A stretch of DNA of 64,000 nucleotides from Galeruca laticollis (GCA_963921935.1 OY998180.1:110800183-110864182); one strand, 5' to 3'; positions 1 to 14,902 are shown, counted from the first letter of the stretch. Program-made: numbers and translations. The notes: generated by a model from the letters alone, not told the origin.

Positions 1-705
1 AGCTTGGTCTAGATTTTACACAAAGTTGGTGACAAGCAACAACCCTGCTTATGACCCTTGTTCATGTTGAACCCTTTGATAATGTCTGCCCTTTCTTTAT
101 TTGGCTTGTGTTCTCTTTATAGAGTTCTCGAACAGCATTTATCAATGTTATGCTGATGTTGGTTCTCTAGAGAGCCTCCCAGAGTTTTAGCTGGGGTACA
201 CTATCGTACGCTTTCTTGAGATCCACGGAAAGGAGGTGTATTTCTTGATTCTGTGCCTTCTTTTTCTCAATTACCTGTGTTATTTTGAATAAGTCATCCA
301 CAGTGGATCTAACAGCTATAAATCCAGCTTGTTCTTCGGCCTCACTATCACAATATTCATCCTCAATTCTCTTTTTCACTAGCTTACCATAGACTCTCGA
401 AATAGTACCAAGCACAGCGATTCCTCTATAATTATCACACACGTCTCTACTTTCCTTCTTATGTATCGTTGTTGTGTACGACGTTTTCCATTCTTCTGGC
501 AAACTTTCTCCATTAATGCATTTCTGGAACAGGCAGGCTAATTGTCGATATAGCTTTTCTGTACCGTGTTTAAGTAACTCCGGGGGGATATTACCGGGGC
601 CAGGAGATTTTCTGTTTTTCAGTGCTTGACAAATCAGTTTTACTTCTTTGGTGTTGATTCTAAGCTGGGATGCTGTGGTTCGTATTTGAGTGTCGGATTG
701 TGGCT
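1..705 (-). pseudogene. LINE (non-LTR) reverse transcriptase fragment
   Basis: Minus-strand reading gives consecutive RT blocks of an APE-type LINE. They are a linker ending KNRKSPGPGNIPPELLKHGT (about 570-640), NYRGIAVLG in RT finger 1, EEQAGFIAVRSTVDDLF, the palm motif DLKKAYDSVP (about 190-215), and GHKQGCCLSPTL near base 20-50. A TAG interrupts the frame after LWEAL at about 167, and a frameshift is needed before the KQGCCLSP block, so the copy is dead. The window edge cuts it off before the YxDD box. The clade is uncertain (RTE- or CR1-like by general resemblance). It ends near 705, where a mariner relic begins. Confidence 0.85.
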
Positions 706-1140
706 AGTCTTATCTATACTGCATTAAAAGACGACTGCAAATGTCCTTTCGAGTTTGCTTGAGTGCATCTGTTAATATTTGTGGTACCCATCGTGCAGAC
801 AATTTTTCACGTTCAGTTCGGCAGGTAATATATTATGTACCACATGGTATGAGAAACCATTATCTTCAACTATTTGTTTAATAGTCACACGTCGACCTTG
901 CACACGAGATCATGGACTTTCTTAACATTTTCCTATGGGATAGCGGTTGTGGGTGCTCTACCTGCATGTTCGTCTGTACACGACTGTCTACCACTAACGA
1001 CACCCATCTTTTCACCATGTCATATGATAATGCAGATTCCCTTAATGTATCCACCAAATGTTGGTGAATTTGCGTTGGGGTCAACTCTTTTAAACGCAAG
1101 TATTTAATCACCGCGCGTTACTCGCTCCGATCTATTTTAA
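706..1140 (-). pseudogene. mariner-type transposase, N-terminal half (HTH region)
   Basis: Read on the minus strand, 1111-878 gives a helix-turn-helix typical of mariner/SETMAR transposases (IKYLRLKELTPTQIHQHLVDT, then a second helix around SYDMVKRWV). A frameshift leads into TIKQIVEDNGFSYHVVHNIL, and a second one into LSARWVPQILTDALKQTRKD, the usual linker before the DDE domain. A stop lies just before the first block. No catalytic domain follows because the LINE relic starts at about 705. Several frame breaks make it a pseudogene. Confidence 0.8.
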
Positions 1141-2589
1141 TTCTGAGATGTGACTCTCTCGAATTCAGGCTTCTACTGTAGGCACACTTCAGCAGGCTCA
1201 GGCTTGTCAGTTTCTAGCGTGAGTCTATACATAATTGGTTACAAAGTGACGTGGTGATAAATAAATGTTTCGATTTATAAATTAATCAGGGGCAGAGCAG
1301 AGGGATTAGCCCTCGTATATAGTAATACTGTTCATTCTACTTTCGCAAGCGTTTTTGTAAATTGAAATCGGGTCATACCTGTCGCATTCAGGCCTGCTGA
1401 AAAATTTCATAGTAATAAATTCAAATGGCCACAGATCGAAAACTATGCATCGGACAGTGCCTGCTTTTTGCACATATAAAGTTTATATTAGAAACTAATA
1501 CTGGCCGAGTTGTGAATTTCTGAAAAAACTGCTCTTTGGCCGTTTTTCCCGATTTTCTCCTAAACTAAATCAAGTTGTTCGACCTCTCATTATCTTCGTG
1601 TTTTTATTCTCTACAATTTCTCTATTGACGCCATCACGATTACCCAGGAATTTTTAATTTTATAAACTAAAAAATGTGATTTTTTTATTTAAACTATTAT
1701 TAACAAAGTTATGAATAATAAAGTCGAGTAATAAATGTGTCACTTTATCATATGAAACTATTTTCCAAACAATGGCTTTTTACACAAAATGCTCACTCCA
1801 AATCTCTGTAGCTTGGCCTAATATATCTTTGCAGTCTTTTAGTATGCCTCGTATTTCTATCGTATTTTAGCGAAATTATAAATCTAAAATTTCCATTCTA
1901 TACTCGACAGGGAAATTAATATTATTAATTATAACTAAGGAGAACATATTAATCTACAAACTTTGGCTATTTACTCTGCTCCCGCAAATTTCAAACTTAC
2001 ACGATTTGTATGCACGTACATACCCGGTAATTTATGTTCATTTATAACTTTTGACTTGATTCATTAAACTTTAAAACATGTTTTGTTTATAATGTTATTG
2101 AATAACAAAGTAACATTAACAATAGACTGCGTAATTTGATGCTTCGTCCGGGTTTATATGCTAAAACAGATATTTTTGTGGACGATTGATTAACGAATAT
2201 ATCCGCGATTTTCCAAATGATAATAAAATGGTGGAACTCACCAATTCGTACTTCTGTCAATGTGGAAAATGTTGTTTAAGCTTTTCGCCATATTTTAAAA
2301 TTCTTTTGATAAATAATGTGATAAAGATATACAAGAACAAACCAAACAAAAGATACAAGAGAATATCTATGAAACAAAATAATTGAAATTGAAATTCAAC
2401 AGAGAAGGGTTGACGAAATGGTAATCGCAGCGGAAAAATGGGAGGAATTTGACAAAAAATGGAAGAGACTGTAAAGGAAAGTGGACACACCAAGAAAGGA
2501 AATATCGAGCAATGAAAAAAATAAAAATTGAGTTATGTTAAGACAAGATAAATAAATTATAGAGTGTTGTAGAGAATTGTTTGAGGACT
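1141..2589. other. intergenic, nothing recognised
   Basis: AT-rich sequence with only short open frames. The frames at 2186-2386 (+) and 2257-2493 (-) are lysine- or phenylalanine-rich and carry no recognisable domain. No RNA gene, TIR or clear repeat was seen. Confidence 0.5.
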
Positions 2590-2772
2590 TACTCAGAGAG
2601 AGAGTGAAGAGCAGCTGGAACTCGAAGATGAAATACATCATGAACTAGAAAACGAAGATAATGATAAACTGATACAATTAGAAGAAATTACACAAGAAGT
2701 ACATGAATTAAAAAGAAGTGAAGCAGTGGGTTACGACAGTATTACCTCAGAAATGTTACAAAGGGACTGAAT
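2590..2772 (+). pseudogene. short LINE fragment (pre-RT linker)
   Basis: The plus-strand frame reads an acidic stretch, then EEITQEVHELKRSEAVGYDS and ITSEMLQ. This resembles the conserved LINE linker in which a helix is followed by K-x-G-K-A-x-G-x-D-x-I-x-x-E-x-L. It stops at a TGA and abuts a minus-strand transposase relic. Only about 60 codons are recognisable, so clade and completeness cannot be judged. Confidence 0.45.
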
Positions 2773-2774
2773 TA

Positions 2775-3620
2775 TTACAGATAATATTGAGCGAAGAGAA
2801 AATTCTGTAGTAGCCCCATAAACAAATTCAGAATGGTTGAATCGGGTGATCGAGGCGAAAAAAATTTGGTCCATATCGTCCTATCCATCGTTCAGGTAAA
2901 ATGTCCTCCAGCCATCCTCTTATCAACAAAGTCGAATGTGATGAACAGCCATCAGGTTGGCAATACATTTTATGCCTTTATGTCATTTAATTATGGTATT
3001 AAAAAGTTGTCCAGCAAATCCAAATATACTTCCTGATTTAACGCCTCCTCCAGAAAATAAGGTCAGATTATTCGATCTGTAATGAGGATTTTCACTAGCC
3101 CAATACCAACAGTTTTGGAATGAAACAGTTCTATTTGTCGTGAACGTTGATTCATCAGAAAAAAATATTGTAGTGAAAGAAGAGGTGAGGTCATTCGTAA
3201 GCTTTTCACCAACAATTGCACGAAAGTCAAACCTCGTGCCACGATCACAATCTTGTAAAGTGTGATTATATTTCGGTATGAATGGATACAATTTGTTTAG
3301 CATGAATATTTTCTATAAGTGGCCCTTGCTAGAACCAAGTTCCCTGCTCTTTTTCGTAAACCCAAATTGGAATTTTCCCATGAATGCATAGCTAGGGCAG
3401 TAGCTGCATCAACGTCTTCATTGTACGTATTTTTTGATTTATTTTAGTCTTGAACAGATCCTGTCTCGTCTAATTCTTTTTTTAAATTTTTCAATCCATT
3501 CCGCGTAATTGGTACATCCGGATATTTTTCATTAAATAAGTGAATTGCGTACTTCTACAGCTCCAATACTATGAGTACATGATGTATGCTTTGTTAGAGA
3601 GTTAGCATTGTAGAAATATA
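2775..3620 (-). pseudogene. DDE transposase relic (Tc1/mariner-related, DUF4817-like)
   Basis: Minus-strand blocks occur in the order expected for insect Tc1/mariner-like transposases of the DUF4817/DDE_3 type. An N-terminal LKKELDETGSV-like piece at about 3450-3500 is followed by the helix region. The first catalytic block is IFFSDESTFTTN (D1), then CWYWASENPHY (about 3090-3180). After frame changes come QPDGCSSH (D2, about 2955-2935), RWIGRYGP and a degenerate SPDLTPLDFF-like block near 2830-2800. At least three frameshifts or stops make it non-functional. No TIRs were identified. Confidence 0.75.
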
Positions 3621-6635
<3,015 letters not shown>

Positions 6636-6639
6636 ACTG

Positions 6640-6995
6640 TATACTTCGGAGGCTGTATCGTGCTAACAAACTGAATATCTTCCAAAAATGACATAGTATC
6701 CGTTGTAGTGGCTCTAGGGAGCTGAATATCAGTATGGTTCATCTGTGAGATGTCCTGAACAATATTCAATCACAAAATTGGTGACTTGTTACACTCCGGA
6801 GGCTGTATCGTGCTAACAAGACATGTTACGAAAAGTGGCCAACGACGACGACATACACACAGGATTTTTTTTCTAGAAACCGTTTTTTCCTTCTATTCTT
6901 GTTGGAAAACGTAAAAAGAACTTCTTTGGGGGTAAACCAATACTTTTCTCGCTTATTAGATAGGTTGGGCTAAAAGTAATTATTATAAACTCATT
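6640..6995 (+). repeat. SAT-TE copy 1: ~1.5 monomers plus (GAC)n terminus
   Basis: It begins with the monomer landmark cggaggctgtatcgtgctaa at about 6651, which recurs at about 6800. A diagnostic end follows: ggccaacgacgacgacatac, then ggtaaaccaatacttttctc, ending ttagataggttgggc and aaaagtaat. The same end occurs inverted at 20704, 21040 and 23938, so this is a dispersed element family and not simple satellite DNA. Confidence 0.85.
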
Positions 6996-7999
6996 GGTTG
7001 TTCCAAAAATGTAAAAAAATAGACGGCTGGGACCCACTAAGTTAACTTATTTTCGTTAGTTTGTATGGTTAGAAGTTTATTATGCTTGGCTCTTTCTTCT
7101 AAAACAACGTCCTCTTGACCAAATCATGTTATCTCCCTCATTGTCGAGCAAGACTTTATTCCAGCCAAGCTATAAAGCATTCTTGGCCAATTCCAGATAA
7201 TGAATATTAATCAAGTTCACGAAGGTCTGGATGCCTATCTCACTTAACAAGAGAAACTGTTGGAGCAGAATTCTCTCAAAACTGAAAGAAATCTAACCCA
7301 TGTTAACAAACACTCATTATAACAATTCTGACGACAAATTAACATAAAATGAAAGTTAGTGGGATACTTGAATGTCGCTGAAAATCAGCTGCAGGCGCCA
7401 ACTTAGTATCAAAAATACTCTTGTACCATATACATGACAAAAACAGAAATTTTGATGATCTCGGCTTAATTTCAACTAATTATTAGGAAAAAATGAGTCT
7501 AGGTTGTTCTTAAGAAGATGGAATTTGTTTTTGTATTCATGTATTGCGCAGAACTGTTCTATCATGTAAAAAATCTGAGTAGTCCTAACCTAATAGTGCA
7601 GAAACTCGGTATTTAGCTAAATTGGAGGTTGTGTATGAATAGGTAAATAGATCTTTGATCCTGTCTCAAACCACTCGCTCTCATAAGAGACTGGATCATA
7701 GATTGTCCTTGCCTAGAGAGGCTGTCTTTTCGATCTTGTGCTAATCTCAAGAAACAAGATCATGGAATAATCTTTTTCGATCACGTTTTATGAAGCTTGA
7801 TTATTTTGTCACCTACACATCCGTACTCAGCGATCTCACAAGTACACATTTTTTAAAGGAAATATTGAGAAAAAAAATGTCTACCCCGAAAGAGTAGTTA
7901 CACTAACTTCCTGATAACTCTCAAATTGGAGAGTAACTACTAAATGATGTAATAAAAAACATCATAAAAAGCAATACAGTGCTTATTACGAAATAGAAA
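6996..7999. other. intergenic, nothing recognised
   Basis: No gene, RNA or clear repeat structure was found in this kilobase. Confidence 0.5.
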
Positions 8000-8750
8000 C
8001 CTATTTGATATTTCTTTTCTTTTTTCAGCCATCTTCTATCCATTGGATACAGGTCTCTCTCATGTTTGACCATACAATTACATTTTCTGCTCTCTGGTAC
8101 CAGTTCAGCCCAGCGAATTTTTTCAGATCATCGTACCGTCTCTGTTGTGGTCTGCCAATACTTCTTCGTTCTCCCAAGGTCTCCATCTAGTGATGTGCTT
8201 ACCCCAATTCTCTCTGTGTCTTGTAACATGTCCTGCCCATTGCTACTTTAAGGAACTGATTCTGTGTATGATGTCGATTACTTTTGCCCTTTCTCGTATC
8301 CACTGGTTTGTTTTGTGGTCTCTCAGTGATATTCCCAGTATTTTTCTCTCTATGGCCCTCTGATGTATTCTTAGTTTGTTAATAATCCTTTTAGTCAGGA
8401 CCCACAGGTCTCGGATCCGTATGTAGTGACTGGGAGAATGCATTCGTCGTAGATTTTTGTTTTTATTGCCATGGGGATTTTCATGTTCAAAGTTTATTTT
8501 AATTTACCATAGGCAGAGCCCATCCCAATATGACTCTCCTATCGATCTCAATTTCTAGGTTTTGTTTACTCAGTGTCACTGATTGTCCAAGATATATGTA
8601 TGATTGTGTTTTGTTTATAGTTTGTCCATGAAACGTGATGGTTTGGTCTGCACCAGGAAACCAGGAACGTTTGTCATGAATTGTGTTTTTGCATTATTCA
8701 TATGTAGTCCAATTTTGGCAGCTTCTACATGTAGAACCTATTTAATATTT
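8000..8750 (-). pseudogene. LINE 3' end (RT thumb and C-terminal domain)
   Basis: On the minus strand, EAAKIGLHMNNAKTQFM (about 8740-8690) matches the LINE region just after the YxDD box. It is followed by the C-terminal block DLWVLTKRIINKLRIHQRAI and ILGISLRDHKTNQWIRERAK (8443-8260), then QWAGH-, WRPW- and WYQRAE-like pieces. It ends at an A-rich tail (minus-strand GCTGAAAAAAGAAAAG, about 8030-8010). Frameshifts and stops show it is dead, and the RT core is missing. It belongs with the APE-type LINEs common in insects. Confidence 0.8.
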
Positions 8751-8799
8751 TCATAAATTCTATGGAAACTAAAGCAAGTGCTCAAAATGACCGCCGTAA

Positions 8800-9480
8800 T
8801 TTTCAATACAATATTAATATCTTCTTAAATTTTCTATGAAGTTTATAATTTTATGACTCTTTCGATGATTAAGAATTTCAATTTTAGAGTCAATTTTCTC
8901 TCCAACTATTGCAATACTGTTGTTGGTAGTGAAATAAACTTTTCCTTTTAAGTAGCCCCATAAAAAGGCATCTGAAGGGGTTAAATCAGGACTATTTGTT
9001 GGCCATTGAATCGGCCCACCATTACATATCCAAATTGCGAACGATCTAAGTGTTCTCGCACTTCTGTTACGGTGCTCCACCTTGTTGTCATATTATGATA
9101 TTTGGCGCAAATTCTGGATATTGCTGAAGTAAATCATCAACTTGTGACAGAATGTTATAAAAATATAATTGACCCGTTAGAGTGAAATTATAAAATATTG
9201 GTCCAACTACATTACCCTGAAAAATCTCACACCAGACATGAATAGATTTCCGGCCCGATTTTTAAATATGTTTAATTTTATACGTCGTAAAAATGTTCCA
9301 TTCCTACGAACATGTATTTTTCCAGTTAGGTAATTCTCGTTATCGTCTAAATTTCTTATCATTTATTGACAGACTTCCAATCGTTTTCGCTTATGTTCTT
9401 CACATATATCCTGTACTGATAAAATTTTATAAAGACGATTGTTATTATTTTTTAGTGTTTTTTTAATTTTATAGTAACTT
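8800..9480 (-). pseudogene. DDE transposase relic (DUF4817-like), C-terminal half
   Basis: Minus-strand motifs run in order: RKSIHVWCEIFQGNVVGPIF (about 9260-9200), LTGQLYFYNILSQ, then GGPIQWPTNSPDLTPSDAFL and WGYLKGKVYF (9025-8930), the hallmark region of the third catalytic acid. The catalytic DGAPPH block between them is degraded and a frameshift lies near 9080. It is the same family as the relic at 2775-3620 but a separate, differently truncated copy. Confidence 0.8.
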
Positions 9481-10570
9481 CTCTGTAATTCGTCGGACGC
9501 TTTTTTATACTTTCTACATTTTCTAAAATAAAAATCTCATCCTAAAAATATATTTTTAGATAATTTATTATTATTTGTATGAAAGTATTACTTTACCTTC
9601 AAAATGTAACGGTATATTCAACTGTACTTCATTTATTGTGGCTATACGTTTCTGTCTCAAAAAGTCATTATTGACATTGACATGATTGTAAATATTTAAA
9701 TATGTGTGTAGACTATGACAGCGTTGATTTGGATACAACTATAGATACTGTCGTCTCGAAGCACGCTTATTATTGTGATTATTGACATATGCAGAAATTA
9801 TTTCTACTTTTTCAGAAGTCCTATAATCTATTTTTGAAAAAGATATCACTTTTAACAAGCAATGAGATGTATTTGTGTCTTTCATCTATATTTTTGATAG
9901 ATAAGATCAACAATTGCAGTAAGACGTGAATTGCCAACTACTTTTTTTTAACTAAGTCCTAACTTAAATACTTAAGGAATTTACTATCCATTACTTTGGA
10001 AATGATAAAAGCCTATAAGCCTATAAGCCTATAAAAATCTATAAAAAATATATTTTTGTTATGAGAAACAAATATATTCTTATGTTATACCCCCAAATGC
10101 AAAAGCGCTACTGGTAGGTATGCAAAGTATATTTTATTAAAATCAATTTATATATCTACAACTTTTGTATAAAACAGTTTTCTGTATCTGTATGCATAAG
10201 AGAAATTGAGGGGTGGTCCAATTATCACCAATAACATAAATTACTTTCGTAGTTACAATTTTTTTTTATTACAGAACCTCAATTATCTCAAAATGCAAGC
10301 GTGATGAAGCAATTCTGACGAGAGGTTTGTATCTTACGCAAAAAAACTACTTCGGAAACGAGCCTTTACTTTATCTTTACTTGACTTTAAAATGTGTGAT
10401 AATGATTCATACTTTTTTATATACCTCGTATTTATGTCGAAAGAATTCATTTGATACAGTAACATAGTCGATAGAATAGACATTTTCTCAAATAATGACA
10501 TGTTAACCTAAAATCGCGTGTTGTTTTCCAGTTGGAAAGTGAAATCAGCAAAAAAACCAAAACGAGTGGA
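9481..10570. other. intergenic; short tandem 10-mer only
   Basis: AT-rich, no gene recognised. At about 10011-10035 a 10-bp unit (agcctataag) is repeated three times in tandem. Confidence 0.5.
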
Positions 10571-11260
10571 TTAAAAAATGAAAAACTAAGAAAATAAAAA
10601 AGCGGCGCTACCCATCGAATGTATTCCGATAGTGTTTACGTTTTACAAACGGTGTACGAGCGCCGCACAAGACTCTATCGCCGGAACGCAACCGGTTTCA
10701 GAAGCGCTAGAAAGAAACAGAAACAAGGATCGACAACGTTTCCTACGGGAAGTAAGAGTCGTGAAGTTGATTCTATGTGGGTGTAGAGAAGCGAGAGCGT
10801 AAGACAAAAATAGATAAAAGCATGCGCGGCGACCGAACCCTCCCTATTCTGCATCGATCCTCTCGCCGAGCAAAATGGCTCCAGAATCCAAAACCGTACA
10901 GAAAATCCACTAAGGCCGCCGACCGAACGATTTCCCAATGAAAACTCACCCCTATTGGAGTGTTTTTAGAGTCCACGCACCGTTGAAAAATTACGAGGTT
11001 TGCTGAAAATTCACAAGGAGCATATTCGTTTAACCGTACCTTTGGCCAGTGTGCATTTTTCCGTTCAAATAGTCCGTACGTGCACTTTTACCGAGGGGGC
11101 GAGAGAGCCCGCATAAAAACTATCTTTCAAAGCCAAGCGTCACTGAAAAATATGTGTACTTTGACGTGAATTAATGTGCGTACCCGTAAATTTAACTATT
11201 CTACGATAATTTTACATGAACGCGGAGATTAGCAACTTCTAATTAAAAGGACTAAATCTG
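10571..11260. promoter_or_regulatory. CpG-rich block, possible host promoter/5' UTR
   Basis: This block is visibly richer in G+C and CpG than its surroundings (for example agcggcgctacc, gtacgagcgccgcac, catgcgcggcgaccg, aaggccgccgaccg). It contains no transposon motif that I recognise. Open frames on either strand (10675-10938 and 10773-10976, minus) have no recognisable domain and may simply reflect the composition. Retention of CpG suggests single-copy host sequence such as a promoter with a 5' untranslated exon. This is inference from composition only. Confidence 0.35.
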
Positions 11261-11764
11261 ACCCTTTTTAGAGCGTGTCCCTTTGCTTGGTTATGTTTCT
11301 TTGTTGAGAGAGCTTAATTTTTTCTCTGATATTATATAACTACGAGGATTGTTTTATTTTGAAACGAATTGTAAGATGATGCATTTTTTACAATCTCAAC
11401 CGGAGCTTCTGGCGTTGAAAATCCACACAGTTTATTTTTGATTGGTCGAAAAAAGAAGTAATCATTCCCTAGTCGAGGCTATAAAGTGGATATTTTTTTC
11501 CAACTTCTACAATCTGTTACAATGAACAATATAACAATAAGTAAATCATGTGTTCGTGTAATAAGACTTTTAGAAAGCAGTAAATCAACTGATTGCTATA
11601 TTAAGATTAGTTATATTTTAAATATAACCAGCGCGAATGTGTATTAGTATATTCACTACAATCTGCACTGAGCCAACTGGGTAATGACGTTTCCGGCGAC
11701 TTTGTTACACTAATTGTGTCAGTAACGAAAGTGTTTAGATAGAATTCTAGCCTCGTAGAAGTTT
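11261..11764. other. intergenic, nothing recognised
   Basis: No coding or structural signal was found. Confidence 0.5.
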
Positions 11765-12265
11765 TTGTCTAATTACCTATTTTACAGTTGGTACTTTGAG
11801 ATATCTTGCAATTATGTTGTAAGGTACAAAGCATAGTATTTAGGAGATAATCCTGAGTATCTTAGAATCCCAGAGTTCTAATCCATACATCCAAACAGGT
11901 TTGATAATAACTTGGTAGATTAGTAGTTTATTTGTTTAGTGTTTTTAAATGAAACTCACGGTCTCTAGTTAATTCCACAATATAATAAAAGTTATTGAAA
12001 ATTCTAAAAAAGTGACAATTGTTTCGATAAATCAATATCATCGAAACAATTGTCAATTTTTTAGAATTTTCAATAACTTGTATTATATTGTGGAATTAAC
12101 TAGAGACCGTGAGTTTCATTTAAAAACACTAATATGAGTATATTCCACGAAGTCGAGACAGTTAATTTAGTTTATTTGTTAGTTAGCCAATAGTGTTTTT
12201 GCAGCATTAAGCCGAACTAATTTCTTTTCGTGAAGATGTGTTTCCTCCATGTCAGTCTGCGATCC
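11765..12265 (-). pseudogene. Jockey-clade LINE fragment, split by a PLE insertion
   Basis: Two minus-strand pieces join across the foldback PLE at 11937-12167. The upstream piece (12265-12181) reads LDRRLTWRKHIFTKRN, then LMLQKHYW. The downstream piece (11936-11765) reads NKLLIYQVIIKPVWMYGLEL, then after a break FVPYNIIARYLKVPTVK. This order is typical of Jockey elements just after the RT core. Stops and a frameshift are present. The fragment gives a clean test of the PLE insertion because the interrupted sequence is recognisable on both sides. Confidence 0.8.
11937..12167. mobile_element. foldback mini-PLE (two 3' ends head to head) with TSD
   Basis: This is a hairpin with arms of about 88 bp (11940-12027 and 12041-12128) around a 13-nt loop. 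Each arm equals the terminal 3' sequence of the large PLE at 26069-29927. The right side carries the extra tail (aatatgagtatattccacga, then cgagacag) found only on the right of the large PLE. It is flanked by TAGTTTATTTGTT at 11924-11936 and 12168-12180, a 13-bp target-site duplication, inside the Jockey relic. No coding sequence remains. Confidence 0.9.
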
Positions 12266-12271
12266 AAATTG

Positions 12272-12312
12272 ATCGCTTCTCGGCCTCTGGCTGAGATCAA
12301 AGAGTAGCATCC
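12272..12312 (+). ncRNA. U2 snRNA 5' fragment (pseudogene)
   Basis: The sequence atcgcttctcggcctctggc followed by tgagatcaaagagtag matches the first ~40 nt of U2 snRNA, starting exactly at its 5' nucleotide, with a few substitutions. The branch-point-recognition region that should follow is not conserved and no Sm site or 3' stem-loop is visible. This is therefore a truncated pseudogene or a piece of a U2-derived repeat. It begins within about 10 bp of the upstream limit of the Jockey relic. Confidence 0.75.
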
Positions 12313-14539
12313 GATGTTTTACGTATCCAAATATTCGTTTATTTCATGCGATGTGTGTCTTTTGGTCTTATACTTCACTAAATTAACGGTCTTTCGATAC
12401 CACATGACCAGTTTTCGTGAAGAACCGCACCACCATTTGTTTCTTAATGTTTCGACAAATTTTTGTTCGCTTTTAGTTATATTGAAACTCCCAAACGAAT
12501 GATTGGACTTTTCGTTTTGGTTAATATAAATGAATTAATAACTCGTTACTTGTAAAGATGCTGTATACGGCTTTCGATAAACCACAGGTATGCTTTTTTT
12601 AATCATTTAAAGGAACTAATCGACACGAGCATCTGAACATTTGGACTTCAACGCGCAGATTGCTTCCGAAGATCTAAATGTTCGTCCAAAATCTTATGTG
12701 TGCTGGTCATAATGTCTAGAGCTCACCATATGTTACATGGCGATATTCTCCAATTAGTATTCGCGAAGCATTTTGCACAATAACCTATATTTGACGAGCT
12801 CCCTTAACGCCAGTACCGTTTGAATTCAGTTTATCAGCTATATACAGTGGCCTTGGATAGTGCTTCATTGTCAAGTTGAAATCAGTCGATCATACTTTTC
12901 ATGAGTTATATAACATTGAAAGTTATAGTATATCAAAGTGAAGATTCAATTTAGTGTTAACAATTTAAACATTTCATGCCTATCAAAACGTTCTGTATAA
13001 GTAAAATGGCAATGATAGATTTCATCTGGCAGCACCAGTTTTCTGTAGATAAAAATATATATTTGAACTAATTTCATGAAAATGTAGCTGAAAATTACTC
13101 TACCAACTTTATTAAGATCTATTTAGCGAGTTGCTATAGAAAACTTAATCATAATTTTAGGAAACGAGTTTTTCAAATTTCTCAGTTATTAGGTAATACT
13201 TCTTCCATGTCATTTAACGGAATATACAGGGCGTTTAAATGGATCTAAATCTCACATGCTACAAATGGCTATAGTCCTATTGAATGGTGAAATAAATATA
13301 CAAAGTGCTTTTTAAAAACACGGAAGCAGTTATTGGACAAGTAATTTTGAAAATTATTTACCAAATAATACTTCACATCGTATGTATATAATACTTTAGG
13401 AGCTCAGTATAGATAGAATTTCAAAAATTCAATATATAATGACTGCATGAATTTAGAACACCAGCCTCCAGGCTAGATATTTTCAAGGAACCACCCTGTA
13501 TACTCGTACAAAAGACATGTATTTTATGGCAAAGCATTGTTACTAATCTGTAATTCACTGTCAAAAATTAGTGGGGAAACATTTTGAGAATCATCCCCTT
13601 TTGTGAGTTACAAAATATTTCACGTGTAAAGTATTTATCATAGATTTAAATAGTAAGATATACATATACCATCTAAGCAGATATATCTAACTAGATCAGT
13701 ATTTGCTATTGGCGCTATTACGAAGGAACGTAGATAACAAATATTTACTTCAGCGTAAGTAAAATTGTTGTCAACAAAAAAAGCGATTGAGCTTTTTCAA
13801 CCTGGTTGTTGCTATACGAATATTCAGGCTCTATAACCTTTTCGGGAGAGCGAGTTTGTAGTGTTATCTTGCTTTTATCTACTTTCATCTCACTTCATCT
13901 ACTTTCTCATTCTCTGTCGTTTTTCCTATAAACCACTGGCGTTCTATAGAAGAGGAATGAACGAAGTTATTTATTTTATTTTTTATTCGCGAATAGATCA
14001 GTAATGAATATCTAGAATATTCTACGATGAAACAAAATACTATTACCATTGCTATATTTCTATCTAGTGGTGGGATGATAAATAATTGATTCCTAACTCT
14101 GACTTAACTGATTGGTGACTGGTGGTCCTAAGACTGCGACTTCTGTTTGGCTATTGAAGGTTGGTTGACTAGTACCTAGGCTGCAGTTGTCCAGGCTTAA
14201 ATTTCTCCCTTTCGTACTTTTAAACAGGGTCATTCATTAAAATAAGATTCCTGTTTAGGTGTACCCTAACATTTCTGCTCCTCTTAATCCAGAATATTTC
14301 GATTCTCTGTAGTAATTTGACGCTTAAAATCAAGTTATGCCAAAGAGAAAATATCGACCATGCAATTTCACCAACCTAGTTCAACTAGAGGCCCTAAAAT
14401 GCTAGTAGAAGATTAAAATGTTGACCACTCTTGTTCTGAAAAGCTACGGAAATCGGTCAGATGAATCCTTCACGGACTCTTTACCAATAACAGAGCCAAT
14501 TGTGACCGACTTTTCCCCAATACCTTTGCTATTTTGCTC
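12313..14539. other. intergenic; possible small MITE inside
   Basis: No gene recognised. At 13223-13504 a segment starts with tatacagggcg and ends with caccctgtata, the same terminal motif as the long-TIR elements elsewhere in the window. The inverted match does not extend beyond about 10 bp, so calling it a MITE is tentative. Confidence 0.4.
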
Positions 14540-14902
14540 TTACATAAACCACACCAATTATTGGTAAAATTTCTCCAATAATGTAGTAAATCTGGATTTA
14601 TAGGATCCGTTGTACTAGCTCTGGTGAGCTTAAATCAATAGAGTTCACCTGTAAGACGCCTTAAACAATAACCAACCACGAATTTGGTCATTTGTATACA
14701 CTCCGGAGGCTGTATGGTGCTAATAAACCGAAATTTCTCCAAAAATTACCAATGATACAGTATATCTGAATTTATACAATCCGTCATTTTGGCTTTGGTG
14801 AGCTGAGAATCAATAGAGTTCATGTGTGATATGCCCTGAATAATATCCAATTGTAAAATTGGTTACTTGTGTACACTACGGAGACTGAATCTGTTTCACA
14901 AA
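14540..14902 (+). repeat. SAT-TE monomer array (left of BEL insertion)
   Basis: About two monomers of the ~170-bp unit occur here. Landmarks are aaatttctccaa, ggatccgttgtactagctctggtgagc, then acactccggaggctgtatgg at about 14699, repeated one unit later. The array is broken at 14903 by the BEL/Pao element and resumes at 19231. Confidence 0.85.

Noticed and set aside
10675..10976. Two overlapping minus-strand open frames in the CpG-rich block
   Set aside because: No recognisable domain or start context, and GC-rich sequence lowers stop frequency by chance. Kept only as a possible regulatory region.
13223..13504. Possible MITE with TACAGGG...CCCTGTA ends
   Set aside because: Inverted similarity does not extend beyond about 10 bp and no target duplication is clear. 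Mentioned inside the gap entry but not called as an element.
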